Assembly (NCBI GenBank): GCA_033816765.1
Contig: CM066299.1
Span: forward strand, 838,501-902,500
DNA: 64,000 bases
DNA from: Nothopassalora personata
Taxonomy: Eukaryota; Ascomycota; Dothideomycetes; Mycosphaerellales; Mycosphaerellaceae
Direction of reading: 5' to 3'
Both the position numbers and the translations under genes were made by a program. Under the pieces are notes generated by a model. It searched no databases, was not told the origin of the DNA, and was given only the letters and a program-made list of their open reading frames with translations. Positions 53,516 to 64,000 of this stretch are shown piece by piece (position 1 is the first letter of the stretch; every line of letters starts with the position of its first letter).

Positions 53516-53677
53516 TGTAAGGGGCGGGCCCCTGTTTCTTAGCATAGGCTGCGCCTGTGCGTTCGGATTGCTTTCCGACACCTTTTCTTCGGACAGCGTG
53601 TAACTTACCCTTTCTTCTATATCGAACTTATTACAAACTTCATAGAACTTCAGTATATACGTCGTTCACCCGTGACA
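53516..53677 (+). repeat. Gypsy family 3 LTR, first copy (162 bp)
   Basis: Starts TGTAAGGGGCGGGCC and ends CCCGTGACA. Further 162-bp copies are at 54486-54647 (inverted) and 60305-60466. The stretch 53327-53515 before it is AT-rich RIP-mutated DNA with no feature. Confidence 0.92.
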
Positions 53678-54485
53678 TTAAGTTCGATCCATTCGAATTA
53701 GCTAGGCACCTACTATTAAAGAGACGGGATACGTAATAACGTTGCCGGGTAGCGAGAACCCTAGGACTAGTACCCCGAATAAAAACTTCCAACTTATGCT
53801 TTAGTAACTGTACTAGCGACAGGAAGAGATGCAAGCCGAGTTAATTGCAACGCGCGCCGCTTTAAAAGAATCGGAAGACGCTCGACGTTAGTTAACACCT
53901 GTAGTCTCGCCACTAGTTTATAATGAGACGACTACTAGTGACCTAATGAGACAGTTACTATAGACGCTAAACGCCGCCGCGCCCTCGTCGCGCACCGGAG
54001 AAGAACCGTTAGGTCCTAGAGGTTAGAACCTACCTTCCTAGGACGGCAAGGTAGAGACATTCCGCGATTACTTCTTAAGGTTAAAGAGCTCTTTTAGGGT
54101 GCGATCCGCCCTGAAACCGACGCTCTCTAAGGGGTATTACTAGGATGCGATTAACGACACCTTACTAGCGAGAGAGCGTACTAGGATACGGCACTTCTAG
54201 GACAAGGGAGACGGCGAACTTAGGAAGGACCCCGTTGCTTTCTTTACGCAACTCGAGAAAGTCTTCGGTAATAGCAACGAGCGCGCTAAGGCCCTAGAGC
54301 AGCTTACTAAGATTAAACATGCGAACGGTTAACCTTAGCACGATTACTAGATAAAATTCGACGGACTCCTACTAAGCGCCGGCGGAGAGAACTGGAGCGA
54401 CGACGCGAAGATTAGTTACTTACGCAACACCTTCTCGAACCCCGTTCGGATGTACACGGCGGCCATGCCGAAAAAGGAGGACTAC
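53678..54485 (+). pseudogene. Gag 5' fragment of gypsy family 3, copy A
   Basis: Matches 60467-61273 (copy B) throughout, with C-to-T and G-to-A differences. The start codon equivalent to copy B's ATG (60525) is ATA here (53736-53738), itself a RIP-type change. The fragment ends at GACTAC, next to the inverted LTR, whereas copy B continues GACTACTACGAG. The missing remainder is at 60304 in inverted orientation. Confidence 0.8.
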
Positions 54486-54647
54486 TGTTACGGGTGAACG
54501 ACGTATATACTGAAGTTCTGTGAAGTTTATAATAAGTTCGATATGGAAGAAAGGGGAAGTCATAAGCTGTCCGAAGAAAAGGTGTCGGAAAGCAATCCGA
54601 ACGCACAGGCGCAGCCTATGCTAAGAAACAGGGGCCCGCCCCTTACA
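54486..54647 (-). repeat. Gypsy family 3 LTR, inverted, hybrid of a solo LTR and a 3' LTR
   Basis: A 162-bp LTR in reverse orientation. Its left flank is ACTAC (54481-54485). The matching half of that duplication is at 60300-60304 on the complement. Its right flank is a polypurine tract on the complement (CTACCTCCCCTCCC), the normal neighbour of a 3' LTR. It is therefore a recombinant of two LTRs. Confidence 0.85.
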
Positions 54648-54939
54648 CTACCTCCCCTCCCTTCCTCCTCCGCCGCCCCTAGTCATGGCTCCGCCCTAGA
54701 GCCCATTGTCCCAGGTGGTCTCGTTAGGCTCGCAATAGGAAGTGCCCGAGCTTCTCTTCCTTATTGTCTGGCCCCGCCGACGCCGAGAGGAAGTATTGTT
54801 GCCTAGGTGAGTGTAAGGTTTACTATTGTCCATTAAGTGACAATAGCCATTGTCACATGTAAACAATAGGAGCGTAGAACATATCTTTAGGTTCTCGCTC
54901 TCTTTTTTCTTTTCTTTCTTTTCCTCATCACCCACCGCA

Positions 54940-55173
54940 CGCGTAAGTCGCCCCCCCCCTTCCCCCCAGCCAAGCGTCTCTAGCCTTAGGGGCATATTCG
55001 CGCATCTCATGCCTATCGCTTAGGGAGACGACACTTTCCCTACGGGTTCCGACAGATACTAATGGCATGCCGTGAATAGAAACCACCACCACCACATCTT
55101 CCATCAACACCATTAAGTGAGTCCGAATAAATTCCCACGGAGACCTAAACATTTTAACCGGAGCCTAGCACAA
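54940..55173. other. Non-coding stretch in the 3' region of copy A
   Basis: Low-complexity C-rich run (54950-54968) and a CAC-rich stretch precede the antisense ORF. They may be its promoter or leader. No other gene was seen. Confidence 0.4.
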
Positions 55174-55560
55174 AATGTCCCAACGCCGCATCCACTGCGT
55201 CCCCTGCGCCTCTGCTAGCGTAGACTGCGTCTCCTAGCATGTGAGTACCGGTCCTCGTCCCATTCTTATCGGGGTCCGCTAATTGCCGTTAGGGCGCAAC
55301 CGCGCGCGCCTGCTAGGCCTACAACACCAATCGCAAGCATTGCGAGGACATGTATATACCGCGCGGACCGCGAAGGAAAATTATCGCTAACCGCGCGTTT
55401 TAGGCCGGAGCTCGCCCACGCCGCCTATGCTAAGTGGACCCGCGCCACCAACCAGAACCGCGCGTAAGCATTCTCCCTAGCGTCCTCCGCCACTTTTCCA
55501 CCGGCTAACGGTCTTTTAGCGACGACGCCCGTACTAAGCTCCGCGCCGTCCTTAAAGCCT
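55174..55560 (+). pseudogene. Antisense Cys-rich ORF in gypsy family 3, copy A
   Basis: Antisense to its host gypsy, between pol and the 3' LTR, like 4939-5493. It begins MSQRRIHCVPCASASVDCVS. A plausible intron (55236-55287, GTGAGT...GCCGTTAG) then joins to a segment with ARAC.AYNTNRKHCEDMYIP. RIP-type stops interrupt it. The Cys order CX2C, C, C-x-A-Y, K-x-C matches the ORF at 4939, although the rest differs. The end is not defined. Function is unknown. Confidence 0.45.
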
Positions 55561-56129
55561 AGAAGGCTTTAAAGCCTCTCTAGCGTGCTGGCATGCTCTC
55601 CCGGTAAGTTTCCACGGCCTCCGCCTCTTTGTACGCGCTTACCGAATCCTTTAGTGCGGTCGCCGCTAAGGTTATAGGCACTGTGGCCAATGCTTAGCTC
55701 ACCTTTAGGTAGACGTATGTACTACGGGCCCCGTCATAAAACCATCGCTAACCGACCTCTTAGTCCCGGGGGCGCTCTACGCGACCTCTAGCTGGGCTAG
55801 CGCCGCGTGCGTTAGGCCTTAGCCTCCACTAACTAGCCTTCGGGCACCCTCGTCTTTCGCGCGGGCCGCGACCGAGCCATCACAGCATGTAGCTATCTCG
55901 AAAGGGATCGGGCTCCGCTGCTTTTGCGGCGGACGCCGCTGAAATGAAACGCTCTCAAACTCACCTATGCCTTCTCACTTCTCTCTATCTCCTAAAAAGA
56001 CTCCCTAACCTAAAAGAACGCCTACCTTTTCCTAAACGCCTGTGTCCACGCTAAATCCCTAGTAATCCTTACCTTTTCGCCTTCTCCCCCTTCTGTTCGT
56101 ATCCTATGCCTCCTTCGGTCCGTCATGAG

Positions 56130-59100
56130 TCATTGGGTTACTATATCTCCTCTCGAAGTCATCCGCGGCTGCGGTGTCCGCGAGGTACCCTAATGGTTCC
56201 TATGTAGGCTTGTGGTATCCGGTCCATTTCACTAGGACTTCGCGTACTCGGCCTCGACCTCTAACCTTGGTTCTGGCGCAAAGGATCTCTTCCACCTGGC
56301 ACTCTTCGTGAGACTCAATTATAATGGGGTCCGGCTGTTTGTCATCGATCTCCTGTCCAGGCAAGGGGTCTTAGCTTGCAGGTCGTAGTAAGTTAGGATG
56401 GAAGACCGGGTGGATCCCGTCGGGGATCCTAGACAAGCGTATAGACAACGGTGAGATCACTTCTGCTACCGTATACTTCGCGTGTCTATAGTCGAGGCTC
56501 TTCTTTAGTCGTATAGTGACATAGTTGCGTAGATCTAGCTAAACTTTGTCGCCTACACGATAGATTAGTGCGGGCTTCCTATCCCGGTTAGCGTAGTCCT
56601 CCTGTTTTTAGGCGGCTTCAGCTATGCTCGCCTAACACAGGTCCGTGATCTTTTACATCCTTTCCACGAATAGCGTTACCCGTTGCGCGGCGTCCAACTG
56701 AGAGGTCTCTAGATCCGGTTGTAACTGAACGGGTAATGGTGCCTCGTATCCGTGTACCGCGAAGAAAGGGCTTATTCCTAGCCTAGCGTGATACCGCGCG
56801 TTTAGAGTAAGTTGCGCCGTAGGGAGCTAGCGTTTCCAGTCGGACTGCTTATAGTTAATGTAGTTGCGAAGGTAAGCCTAGACTTCCTAGTTTAACCGTT
56901 CCGGGCCTCCGTCAGTTTATGGGTAGTAGGCGGAGCTAAGCCTCTGTTTCACACCGGTTAAACGACAGAAGGTCCTCTAGAAGGTACTCGTCCAGTTGGT
57001 ACCCCGGTCACTCGTAATAGCTTAAGGGAGGCCGTAGTATCTCACCTAGCAGTCTAAGAACCTTTTAGCGCAGTCCTCGGCTTTTATGGTGGGCATCGCT
57101 TCTAAAACGACGGTCTTGCTTAGTCGATCCTTAATTACCTAGAGGCAAGTGTTCCCTTGCGACTCGGGCATATCCGTCATAAAATCCATCGAGATCTCCT
57201 AGAAGAATCGGTCGGGGACCGGTAAGGGTTGTAGGAGGCCGTGTTTTTGTTCTCTCTACACCTTATTCCTGCCGCAGTGGTTACAGTTCCTTAAGAACTG
57301 CCTCACGTGCTTAGACTGTAGGGGCTAGTAGAAGTTACGACTTAGTATCGATACCGTGGAGTCCCGGCTAGGGTGGCCGTACACCGGTGAATCGTGCACG
57401 GATTGGATTAGCTTAGTTCGAAGGGTGTCGTTCTGTAGAATCGCTGTGTCCGCCTCCTTGTAGTCGGACTCCGTAAAACTAGAAGCTCTAGGCACCTAAA
57501 TCCTACCGCGGTAGCGAAGATACCCGTTACGGTCGATGCTATAGTCACCTGCTTGCACCTTAAGTTTCACCTCGCTAGGAAGTGAACGCGCTCCTACCTC
57601 AATCGCGCGGTGTACCGCTTAGAATGTGCTGTCCTTCTCGATAGTTCTTTCCTAGAGGTCGTTTAGCTCTTAGTCTTAGAAGGGTCCCTGTGGTGCGCCC
57701 GGTGAATCCGCCTCTTCTGTAGCGGATAGTCCTTCGAACTGCGTGGCTAAGATTCGTACTAACGAAACCTTTATAGTCGAGCTAACGTCTGCTACCTTCG
57801 AGCCCGGCCAATCCTTTACGATGTCCGGTTCAAGAAACCTGCGATACCGTGATAACTTGTCGTTCTGCCTAAGCGTGTCTTGCTCCCTTCGAGAAAGGGC
57901 GTCCGGTACAATCGCCTCGGTGCCCGGCCTATATACTAGTGAAAACTGGAATTTTACAACTTCCTCAACCCACCGGATCTGCCGTTCGGAAAGCTGTCTC
58001 TTCGTCATAAAGTATTCTAGGTTCTTGTAGTCCGTCTAGATTGTAAAGGGCCTACATGTTTTCAACTCGGGAGCCTATTCTTTAAGATAGGACACTACCG
58101 CGAGTATCTCCTTATCGTGAATGTCGTAGTTAATCTCAGCCTTGTTGAGCTTCTTCGAGTAGAATCCTACTGGTTTCACGACTCCGTCCTTTTCTTATAG
58201 GAGGGCGCCTCTAAGCGCAAAGCCGCTGCAGTCCGTCTCTAAAAAGGTGGGGAGCTCCGGGTTCTAGTAGGCTAAAACTAGTGCTTTGCAGTACTTATCC
58301 TTTAGGGACTTAAACGCATTGGCCTAACGATCTCCCTAGGAAAACACCTTGTTCTTGCCGGTTAGCGACGTTAAGGGCTCGGCGAGCTTTGAATAGTTTG
58401 GAATAAACATCCGGTAGTAGTTCGCGAAGCCTAAGAAACGCCGCACTTCCTTCTAGGTAACTGGTGCCTTCTAGTTCTTTACTGCTGCTACCTTCTCGGG
58501 GTCGGGTCCTACTCCTCTCCCGTCGGCATGTACAATAAACCTAAGGTACTTAACCTTCTTCTATGCGAACTTACACTTCTCTAGATCTAGGAACAGGCCT
58601 CCGTCCTAAAGCTTCTAGAGCACGATGCGAACCTTCTAGAAATGGTCCTCTTTTGTTCCGTCGGAGTAAATAACGACGTCGTCAGCGTAGGCCGAGGCAA
58701 AGTCGTCTAGGTAGTCCCGTAACAAACTGTTAATGTACCGCTAGAATGTTATAGGGGCCCCGGACAACCCGAACGGACATACTAGCCACTCCCATAAACC
58801 GAATCTAGTTCGAAAAGCCGTCTTATACTCTTCACCTCGAGCCATCCAGAGGTAATAGAATGCGGCAACAACGTTAACCTTCGTAATCCATCTAGCGCCC
58901 GTTAGGTTCCGCATGGGTTCCGGGATCAATAGTAGCGGATAACGGTCCTGCTTAGTGATCGAGTTCAATGCTCTGTAATTATAGTAGAACCTAAGTCCTC
59001 TCCCGGGCTTCTTTACGAATAAGACGGGAGCCGCCGCTTCTAAGGTAGAAGGGCGAATATAACTCTTACGCTATAGTTCCGTTAGTGACTTCCGGAGGAC

Positions 59101-59950
59101 AAGTAGCTCGTCTTTAGACATGCTGTAGAGCGGTCCCTAGGGCAATGGTTCCGGGCTTCCGTCGGCTTTCGTCCGTATCTCGATCTTATAGTTAAGGTCG
59201 CCGCGGTATAGAGCTAGTTTGTTAGCTTTCCTAGTAGAAAACAGCGGCAACATATCCTAAAGTTCTAGAGGTAAGCCCTTCTTAAGTTCCTCTCGCGTAG
59301 GCGGCTCCTTTTTGCTAAGGGCTTTCTTAATATCTTCCACGGTTGCCGCGGCAATCGTAGCGAAACGCTTACCCGACTCGTGTTCTTCGTAGTTACGCCC
59401 TTCGGGTACCTATTTCTTTGCTAAGCTATGGTAGTACCGGCGCTTTTTAGGCGCGGTCCGGATCTAATTGTGCGCCTTCTACGGGTTCCCTAGGATTATA
59501 GGGAAGTCTAGATTAGACACGACATAAGCATAAACCACCTAGTAGATCCCGGCAATTTCTATGCGGAAGGCGACTACTCCTTCGATCGAGTTCCGCATCG
59601 CCTTCGTAAACCCTGTAGCCCTGCGGCTCTCGTTACTAACATACGTAAGACCGAGGCCTTTCGCCAAGTCTCCATTAATCATAGCGTAGTACATACATCC
59701 TTTATCGATAAGGGCAAACGTTCCGTAACTTTCGTTTAGGAGTACGTTAGTATATACAAGATTCCTATTTATAGAACTCTTGACTGCGTTCTACCCCTTT
59801 ACTAGTGCTTCTTTGTCTCCTAGTTCTAGCTTTCGACTAGGAGCTAGTCTTTTCCTATCTCTCCGGGATCCGACTTAAACCCGTCGTCCTCTAGGATCGG
59901 CGCGACCGAGGCCGCGTTAATCCTAGTAGGATTAACTGCTGCGGCGTACG
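56130..59950 (-). pseudogene. RIP-degraded pol of gypsy family 3, copy A
   Basis: On the minus strand the RT region includes [20 protein letters not shown] and [20 protein letters not shown] (58741-58968). RNase H ends with RPGTEAIVPDALSRREQDTL (57676-58008). The integrase region lies at about 56600-57600. A chromodomain-like VKWTGYHKPT is near 56220. Stops are frequent. Copy B at 61750-64000 is the same sequence with fewer changes. Confidence 0.8.
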
Positions 59951-60304
59951 GGCATTCCTTTACTCGATGTCCGCTCGCTCTATAGCGGAAGCAGAGCTGT
60001 TCTTAACGCCTGCGATCTCTCTCCGCGGTGTCTACCTATTTTGCTCTCTACCTCCCTTTGTCCTCCTTCCGATCTCTACGACTTCTAGGGCGGCCTCCGC
60101 TTGTCCGGGTTGGTGCTATAATAGTGTCACTATCGGCATTAACCTATTTACTAGCCGCTCTCGCAAAAGAACGGGTAGTAACTATAGCGGTTGCACTAGA
60201 GTCCTTGTTATTGTCCTTCTACCTCTTGTAGGCTATTTTGAACTGGTCCGTGTCCTCGAGGTTAGTTATAATCCGTTCGACCTCCCCCGTAAACTCGTAG
60301 TAGT

Positions 60305-60466
60305 TGTAAGGGGCGGGCCCCTGTTTCTTGGCATAGGCTGCGCCTGTGCGTTCGGATTGCTTTCCGACACCTTTTCTTCGGACAGCTTGTGACTTCTCCT
60401 TTCTTCCATATCGAACTTATTACAAACTTCACAGAACTTTAGTGTATACGTCGTTCACCCGTAACA
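60305..60466 (+). repeat. Gypsy family 3 LTR shared between copies A and B
   Basis: 162 bp. Its right side adjoins a normal 5' leader (copy B). Its left side adjoins the displaced ACTAC duplication and the inverted gag of copy A. ATCGAACTTA (60410-60419) pairs with 60468-60477. Confidence 0.92.
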
Positions 60467-60467
60467 T

Positions 60468-60477
60468 TAAGTTCGAT
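60468..60477 (+). other. Candidate self-priming site of gypsy family 3
   Basis: TAAGTTCGAT begins at the second base after the LTR and is the exact complement of ATCGAACTTA within it. The same pair exists in copy A (LTR near 53621-53630, site 53679-53688). Confidence 0.6.
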
Positions 60478-60524
60478 CCATTCGAATCAGCTAGGCACCC
60501 ACCATTAAAGAGACGGGATACGTG

Positions 60525-61740
60525 ATGACGTCGCCGGGTAGCGAGAACCCCGGGACTGGTGCCCCGAATGAAAACTTCCAACTTATGCTACAGCAACTGT
60601 ACTAGCGACAGGAAGAGATGCAAGCCGAGTTGATTACGACGCGCGCCGCTTTGAAAGAATCGGAAGACGCTCGACGTTAGTTAACACCTGTAGTCTCGCC
60701 ACTAGTTCATGATAAGACGACTACTAGTAACCTAATAAGACAGCTACTATAGACGCTAAACGCCGCCGCGCCCTCGCCGCGCACCGGAGAAGAACCGTCG
60801 GGTCCTAGAGGTTAGAACCCCCCTTCCTAGGACGGTAAGGTAGAGACATTCCGCGATTACTTCTTAAGGTTAAAGAGCTCTTTTAGGGTGCGATCCGCCC
60901 TAAAACCGACGCTCTCTAAGGAGTATTACTGGAACGCGATTAACGACACCTTGCCAGCGAGGGAGCGTACTAGGATGCGGCACTTCTAGGACAAGGGAGA
61001 CGGCGAACTTGGGAAGGACCCCGTTGCTTTCTTTACGCAACTCGATAAAGTCTTCGGTAATAGCAACGAGCGCGCCAAGGCCCTAGAGCAGCTCACTAAG
61101 ATCAAACATGCGAACGGTTAACCTTAGCACGATCACTAGATGAAATTCGACGGACTCCTACTAAGCACCGGCGGAGAGAACTAGAGCGACGACGCGAAGA
61201 TTGGTTACTTACGCAACACCTTCTCGAACCCCGTTCGGATGTACACGGCGGCCATGCCGAAGAAGGAGGACTACTACGAGTTTGCGGGGGAGGTCGAACG
61301 GATCATGACTAACCTCGAGGACACGGACCAGTTCAAAATAGCCCATAAGAGGTGGAAGGACAACAACAAGGACTCCAGTGCGACCGCCATGGTTACTACC
61401 CGTTCTTTTACGAGAACGGCTAGTAGCTAGGTTGATGCCGATGGTGACACTATCATGGCACCAACCCGGACAAGCGGAGGCCGCCCTAGAAGTCGCGGAG
61501 ATCGGAAGGAGGACAAAGGGAGGCAGAGAGCAAAATGGGTAGACACTGCGGAGAGGGATCGTAGGCGCTAAGAACAGCTCTGCTTCCGCTATAGAGCGAG
61601 CAGACATCGAGTGAAGGAATGCCCGTACGCCGCAGCAGTCAACCCCACTAGGATTAATGCGGCCTCGGTCGCGCCGATCCTAGAGGACGACGGGTTTAAG
61701 TCGGATCCCGAAGAGATGGGAAAAGACTAGCTCCTAGTCG
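60525..61740 (+). pseudogene. Gag of gypsy family 3, copy B
   Basis: Begins MTSPGSENPGTGAPNENFQL at an intact ATG and runs to a zinc-knuckle region near 61580 (CFRYRASRHRVKEC). The second Cys is Tyr, which TGT/TGC to TAT/TAC RIP explains. Several TAG codons interrupt it, fewer than in copy A. The intact piece 61239-61430 reads MYTAAMPKKEDYYEFAGEVE. Confidence 0.75.
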
Positions 61741-61749
61741 AAAGCCAGA

Positions 61750-64000
61750 ACCAGGAGACAAAGAAGCACTGGTAAAGGGGTGGAACGCAGTCAAGAGTTC
61801 TATAAATAGGAATCTTGTATATACCGACGTACTCCTAAACGAAAGTTACGGAACGTTTGCCCTTATCGATGAAGGATGCATGTGCTACGCTATGATTAAC
61901 GGAGACCTGGCGAAAGGCCTCGGTCTCACGTATGTTAGTAACGAGAGCCGTAGGGCTACAGGGTTTACGAAGGCGATGCGGAACTCGATCGAAGGAGTAG
62001 TCGCCTTCCGCATAGAAATTGCCGGGATCTACTAGGTAGTTTATGCTTATGTCGTGCCTAATCTAGGCTTTCCTATAATCCTAGGGAACCCGTGGAAGGC
62101 GCACAACCAGATCCGGACTGCGCCTAAAAAGCGCCGGTACTACCATGGCTTAGCAAGGAAATGGGTACCCGAAGGACGCAACCACGAAGAACACGAATCG
62201 GGTGAGCGTTTCGCTACGATTGCCGCTGCAACCGTGGAAGATATTAAGAAAGCCCTTAGCAAGAAGGAGCCGCCTACGCGAGAGGAACTTAAGAAGGGCT
62301 TGCCTCCAGAACTTTAGGATATGTTGCCGCTGTTTTCCACTAGGGAAGCCGATAAGCTAGCTCCGCACCGCGGCGACCTTGACCATAAGATCGAGATACG
62401 GACGAAAGCCGACGGAAGCCCGGAACCACTGCTATGGGGACCGCTCTACAGCATGTCTAAAGACGAGCTACTTGTCCTCCGGAAGTCACTAACGGAACTG
62501 CAGCGTAAGGGTTACATTCGCCCTTCCACCTTAGAAGCGGCGGCTCCCGTCTTATTCGTAAGGAAGCCCGGGGGAGGACTTAGGTTCTACTATAATTACA
62601 GAGCATTGAACTCGATCACTAAGCAGGACCGTTATCCGCTACCATTGATCCCGGAAACCATTCGCAACCTAACGGGCGCTAGATGGATCACGAAGGTTGA
62701 CGTTATTACCGCATTCCACCACCTTCGGATGGCCCGAGGCGAAGAGTATAAGACGGCTTTTCGAACTAGATTCGGTTTATGGGAGTGGCTAGTATGTCCG
62801 TTCGGGTTGTCCGGGGCCCCTATAACATTCTAGCGGTACATTAACAGTTTGTTACGGGACTACCTAGACGACTTTGCCTCGGCCTACGCTGACGACGTCG
62901 TTATTTACTCCGACGGAACAAAAGAGGACCATTTCTAGAAGGTTCGCATCGTGCTCTAGAAGCTTTAGGACGGAGGCCTGTTCCTAGATCTAGAGAAGTG
63001 TAAGTTCGCATAGAAGAAGGTTAAGTACCTTAGGTTTATTGTACATGCCGACGGGAGAGGAGTAGGACCCGACCCCGAGAAGGTAGCAGCAGTAAAGAAC
63101 TAGAAGGCACCAGTTACCTAGAAGGAAGTGCGGCGTTTCTTAGGCTTCGCGAACTACTACCGGATGTTTATTCCAAACTATTCAAAGCTCGCCGAGCCCT
63201 TAACGTCGCTAACCGGCAAGAACAAGGTGTTTTCCTAGGGAGATCGTTAGGCCAATGCGTTTAAGGCCCTAAAGGATAAGTACTGTAAAGCACTAGTTTT
63301 AGCCTACTAGAACCCGGAGCTCCCCACCTTTTTAGAGACGGACTACAGCGGCTTTGCGCTTAGAGGCGCCCTCCTACAAGAAAAGGACAGAGTCGTAAAA
63401 CTAGTAGGATTCTACTCGAAGAAGCTTAATAAGGCTAAGATCAACTACGACATTCACGATAAGGAGATGCTCGCGGTAGTGTCTTGTCTTAAGGAATAGG
63501 CTCCCGAGTTAAAAACATATAGGCCCTTTACAATCTAGACGGACTATAAGAACCTAGAATACTTTATGACGAAGAGACAGCTCTCCGAACGGCAGATCCG
63601 GTGGGTTGAGGAAGTTGCAAAGTTCCAGTTTTCACTAGTGTATAGGCCGGGCACCGAGGCGATTGTGCCGGATGCCCTTTCTCGAAGGGAGCAGGACACG
63701 CTTAGGCAGGACGACAAGTTATTACGGTATCGCAGGTTTCTTAAACCGGACATCGTGAAGAATTAGCCGGGCTTGAAGGGGGGAAGCGAGGTGGTAGTAG
63801 ACGCTAGCTCTACTATAAAGGTTTCGTTAGTACGAATCTTAGCTACGTAGTTCGAAGGACTACCCGCCGCAGAAGAGGCGGATTCACCGGGCGTACTACT
63901 AGGACCCTTCTAAGACTAAGAGCTAAACGACCTCTAAGAAAGAACTATCGAGAAGGACAGCACGTTCTAAGCTGTACACCGCGCGATTGAGGCAGGAGCG
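61750..64000 (+). pseudogene. Pol of gypsy family 3, copy B, cut by the window end
   Basis: The protease region has ALIDEGCMCYAM near 61865, with D-E-G where D-S/T-G is expected. RT spans 62321-62960 ([19 protein letters not shown], then AYADDVVIYSDG with an intact YADD). RNase H follows to about 63740 (SERQIRWVEEVAKFQFSLVYR). The window ends in the RNase H to integrase linker. TAG stops disable it, yet two long intact pieces remain (62054-62317 and 62321-62833). Confidence 0.8.

Larger units (their letters stand above)
54648..60304 (-). mobile_element. Inverted body of gypsy family 3 copy A
   Basis: Minus-strand remainder of copy A: rest of gag near 60304-59930, protease, RT, RNase H, integrase, chromodomain, an antisense ORF, then a polypurine tract at 54648. 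It lies between inverted LTRs and reads opposite to copy A's own gag start at 53678. The ACTAC duplication is split across the two inversion breakpoints. Confidence 0.85.

Noticed and set aside
54486..54647. Simple solo LTR insertion at this site
   Set aside because: The flanks are not a duplication of each other; the partner ACTAC is at 60300-60304 inverted, so inversion is required.

Overview
ORGANISM. The window looks like a chromosome segment of a filamentous ascomycete (Pezizomycotina). A Dothideomycete is my best guess, but that is inference. The evidence is: short introns (50-145 bp) with GT..AG ends; an asco-type laccase; a COP9 signalosome subunit 1 gene; a pogo/Fot-type transposon; chromodomain Ty3/gypsy elements; and long stretches where CA/TG has become TA and reading frames are full of TAG/TAA. 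That last pattern is the signature of repeat-induced point mutation (RIP).

LAYOUT. (1) 1-20,547 is nested, RIP-degraded mobile DNA. A minus-strand Copia element (its LTR ends at 526) abuts a plus-strand gypsy pol relic (527-2757). Next comes a DNA-transposon-like unit with 39-bp inverted ends (2900 and 20547). It is split by a minus-strand gypsy element (4462-17807, TSD ACCGG). That gypsy holds two solo LTRs and a full Copia element (9812-15747, TSD TAAAT), and the Copia holds another solo LTR. (2) 20,548-32,820 is a RIP-degraded Copia relic split by an intact chromovirus (22961-30260, identical LTRs, TSD TTAAT) and by a lightly mutated Fot/pogo element (30611-32438). (3) 32,820-45,350 is a gene island: a small inverted-repeat element, laccase, an AhpC/TSA-fold protein, CSN1, a broken enoyl-CoA hydratase, a broken NTF2-like gene, a truncated S28 peptidase and a small spliced unknown gene. 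(4) 45,788-53,326 is a second intact chromovirus on the minus strand (TSD CCTAA). (5) 53,516-64,000 is a tandem pair of gypsy copies sharing an LTR. The first copy has an internal inversion between two LTRs.

HOW IT WORKS TOGETHER. The island genes do not form an evident pathway. The strongest mechanistic signals are in the retroelements. Both intact chromoviruses carry a GGGAAAY slippery heptamer in the gag frame, a 5-nt spacer and a 7-8 bp stem-loop at the gag/pol overlap, which predicts -1 frameshifting. Three gypsy families (and weakly a fourth) carry 9-10 nt just inside the 5' LTR that is complementary to a site within the LTR, which predicts Tf1-like self-priming. The Copia family instead has a site matching the initiator-tRNA anticodon arm. 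Two unrelated gypsy families also carry an antisense Cys-rich ORF between pol and the 3' LTR. Coordinates of nested elements rest on target-site duplications read directly from the sequence.
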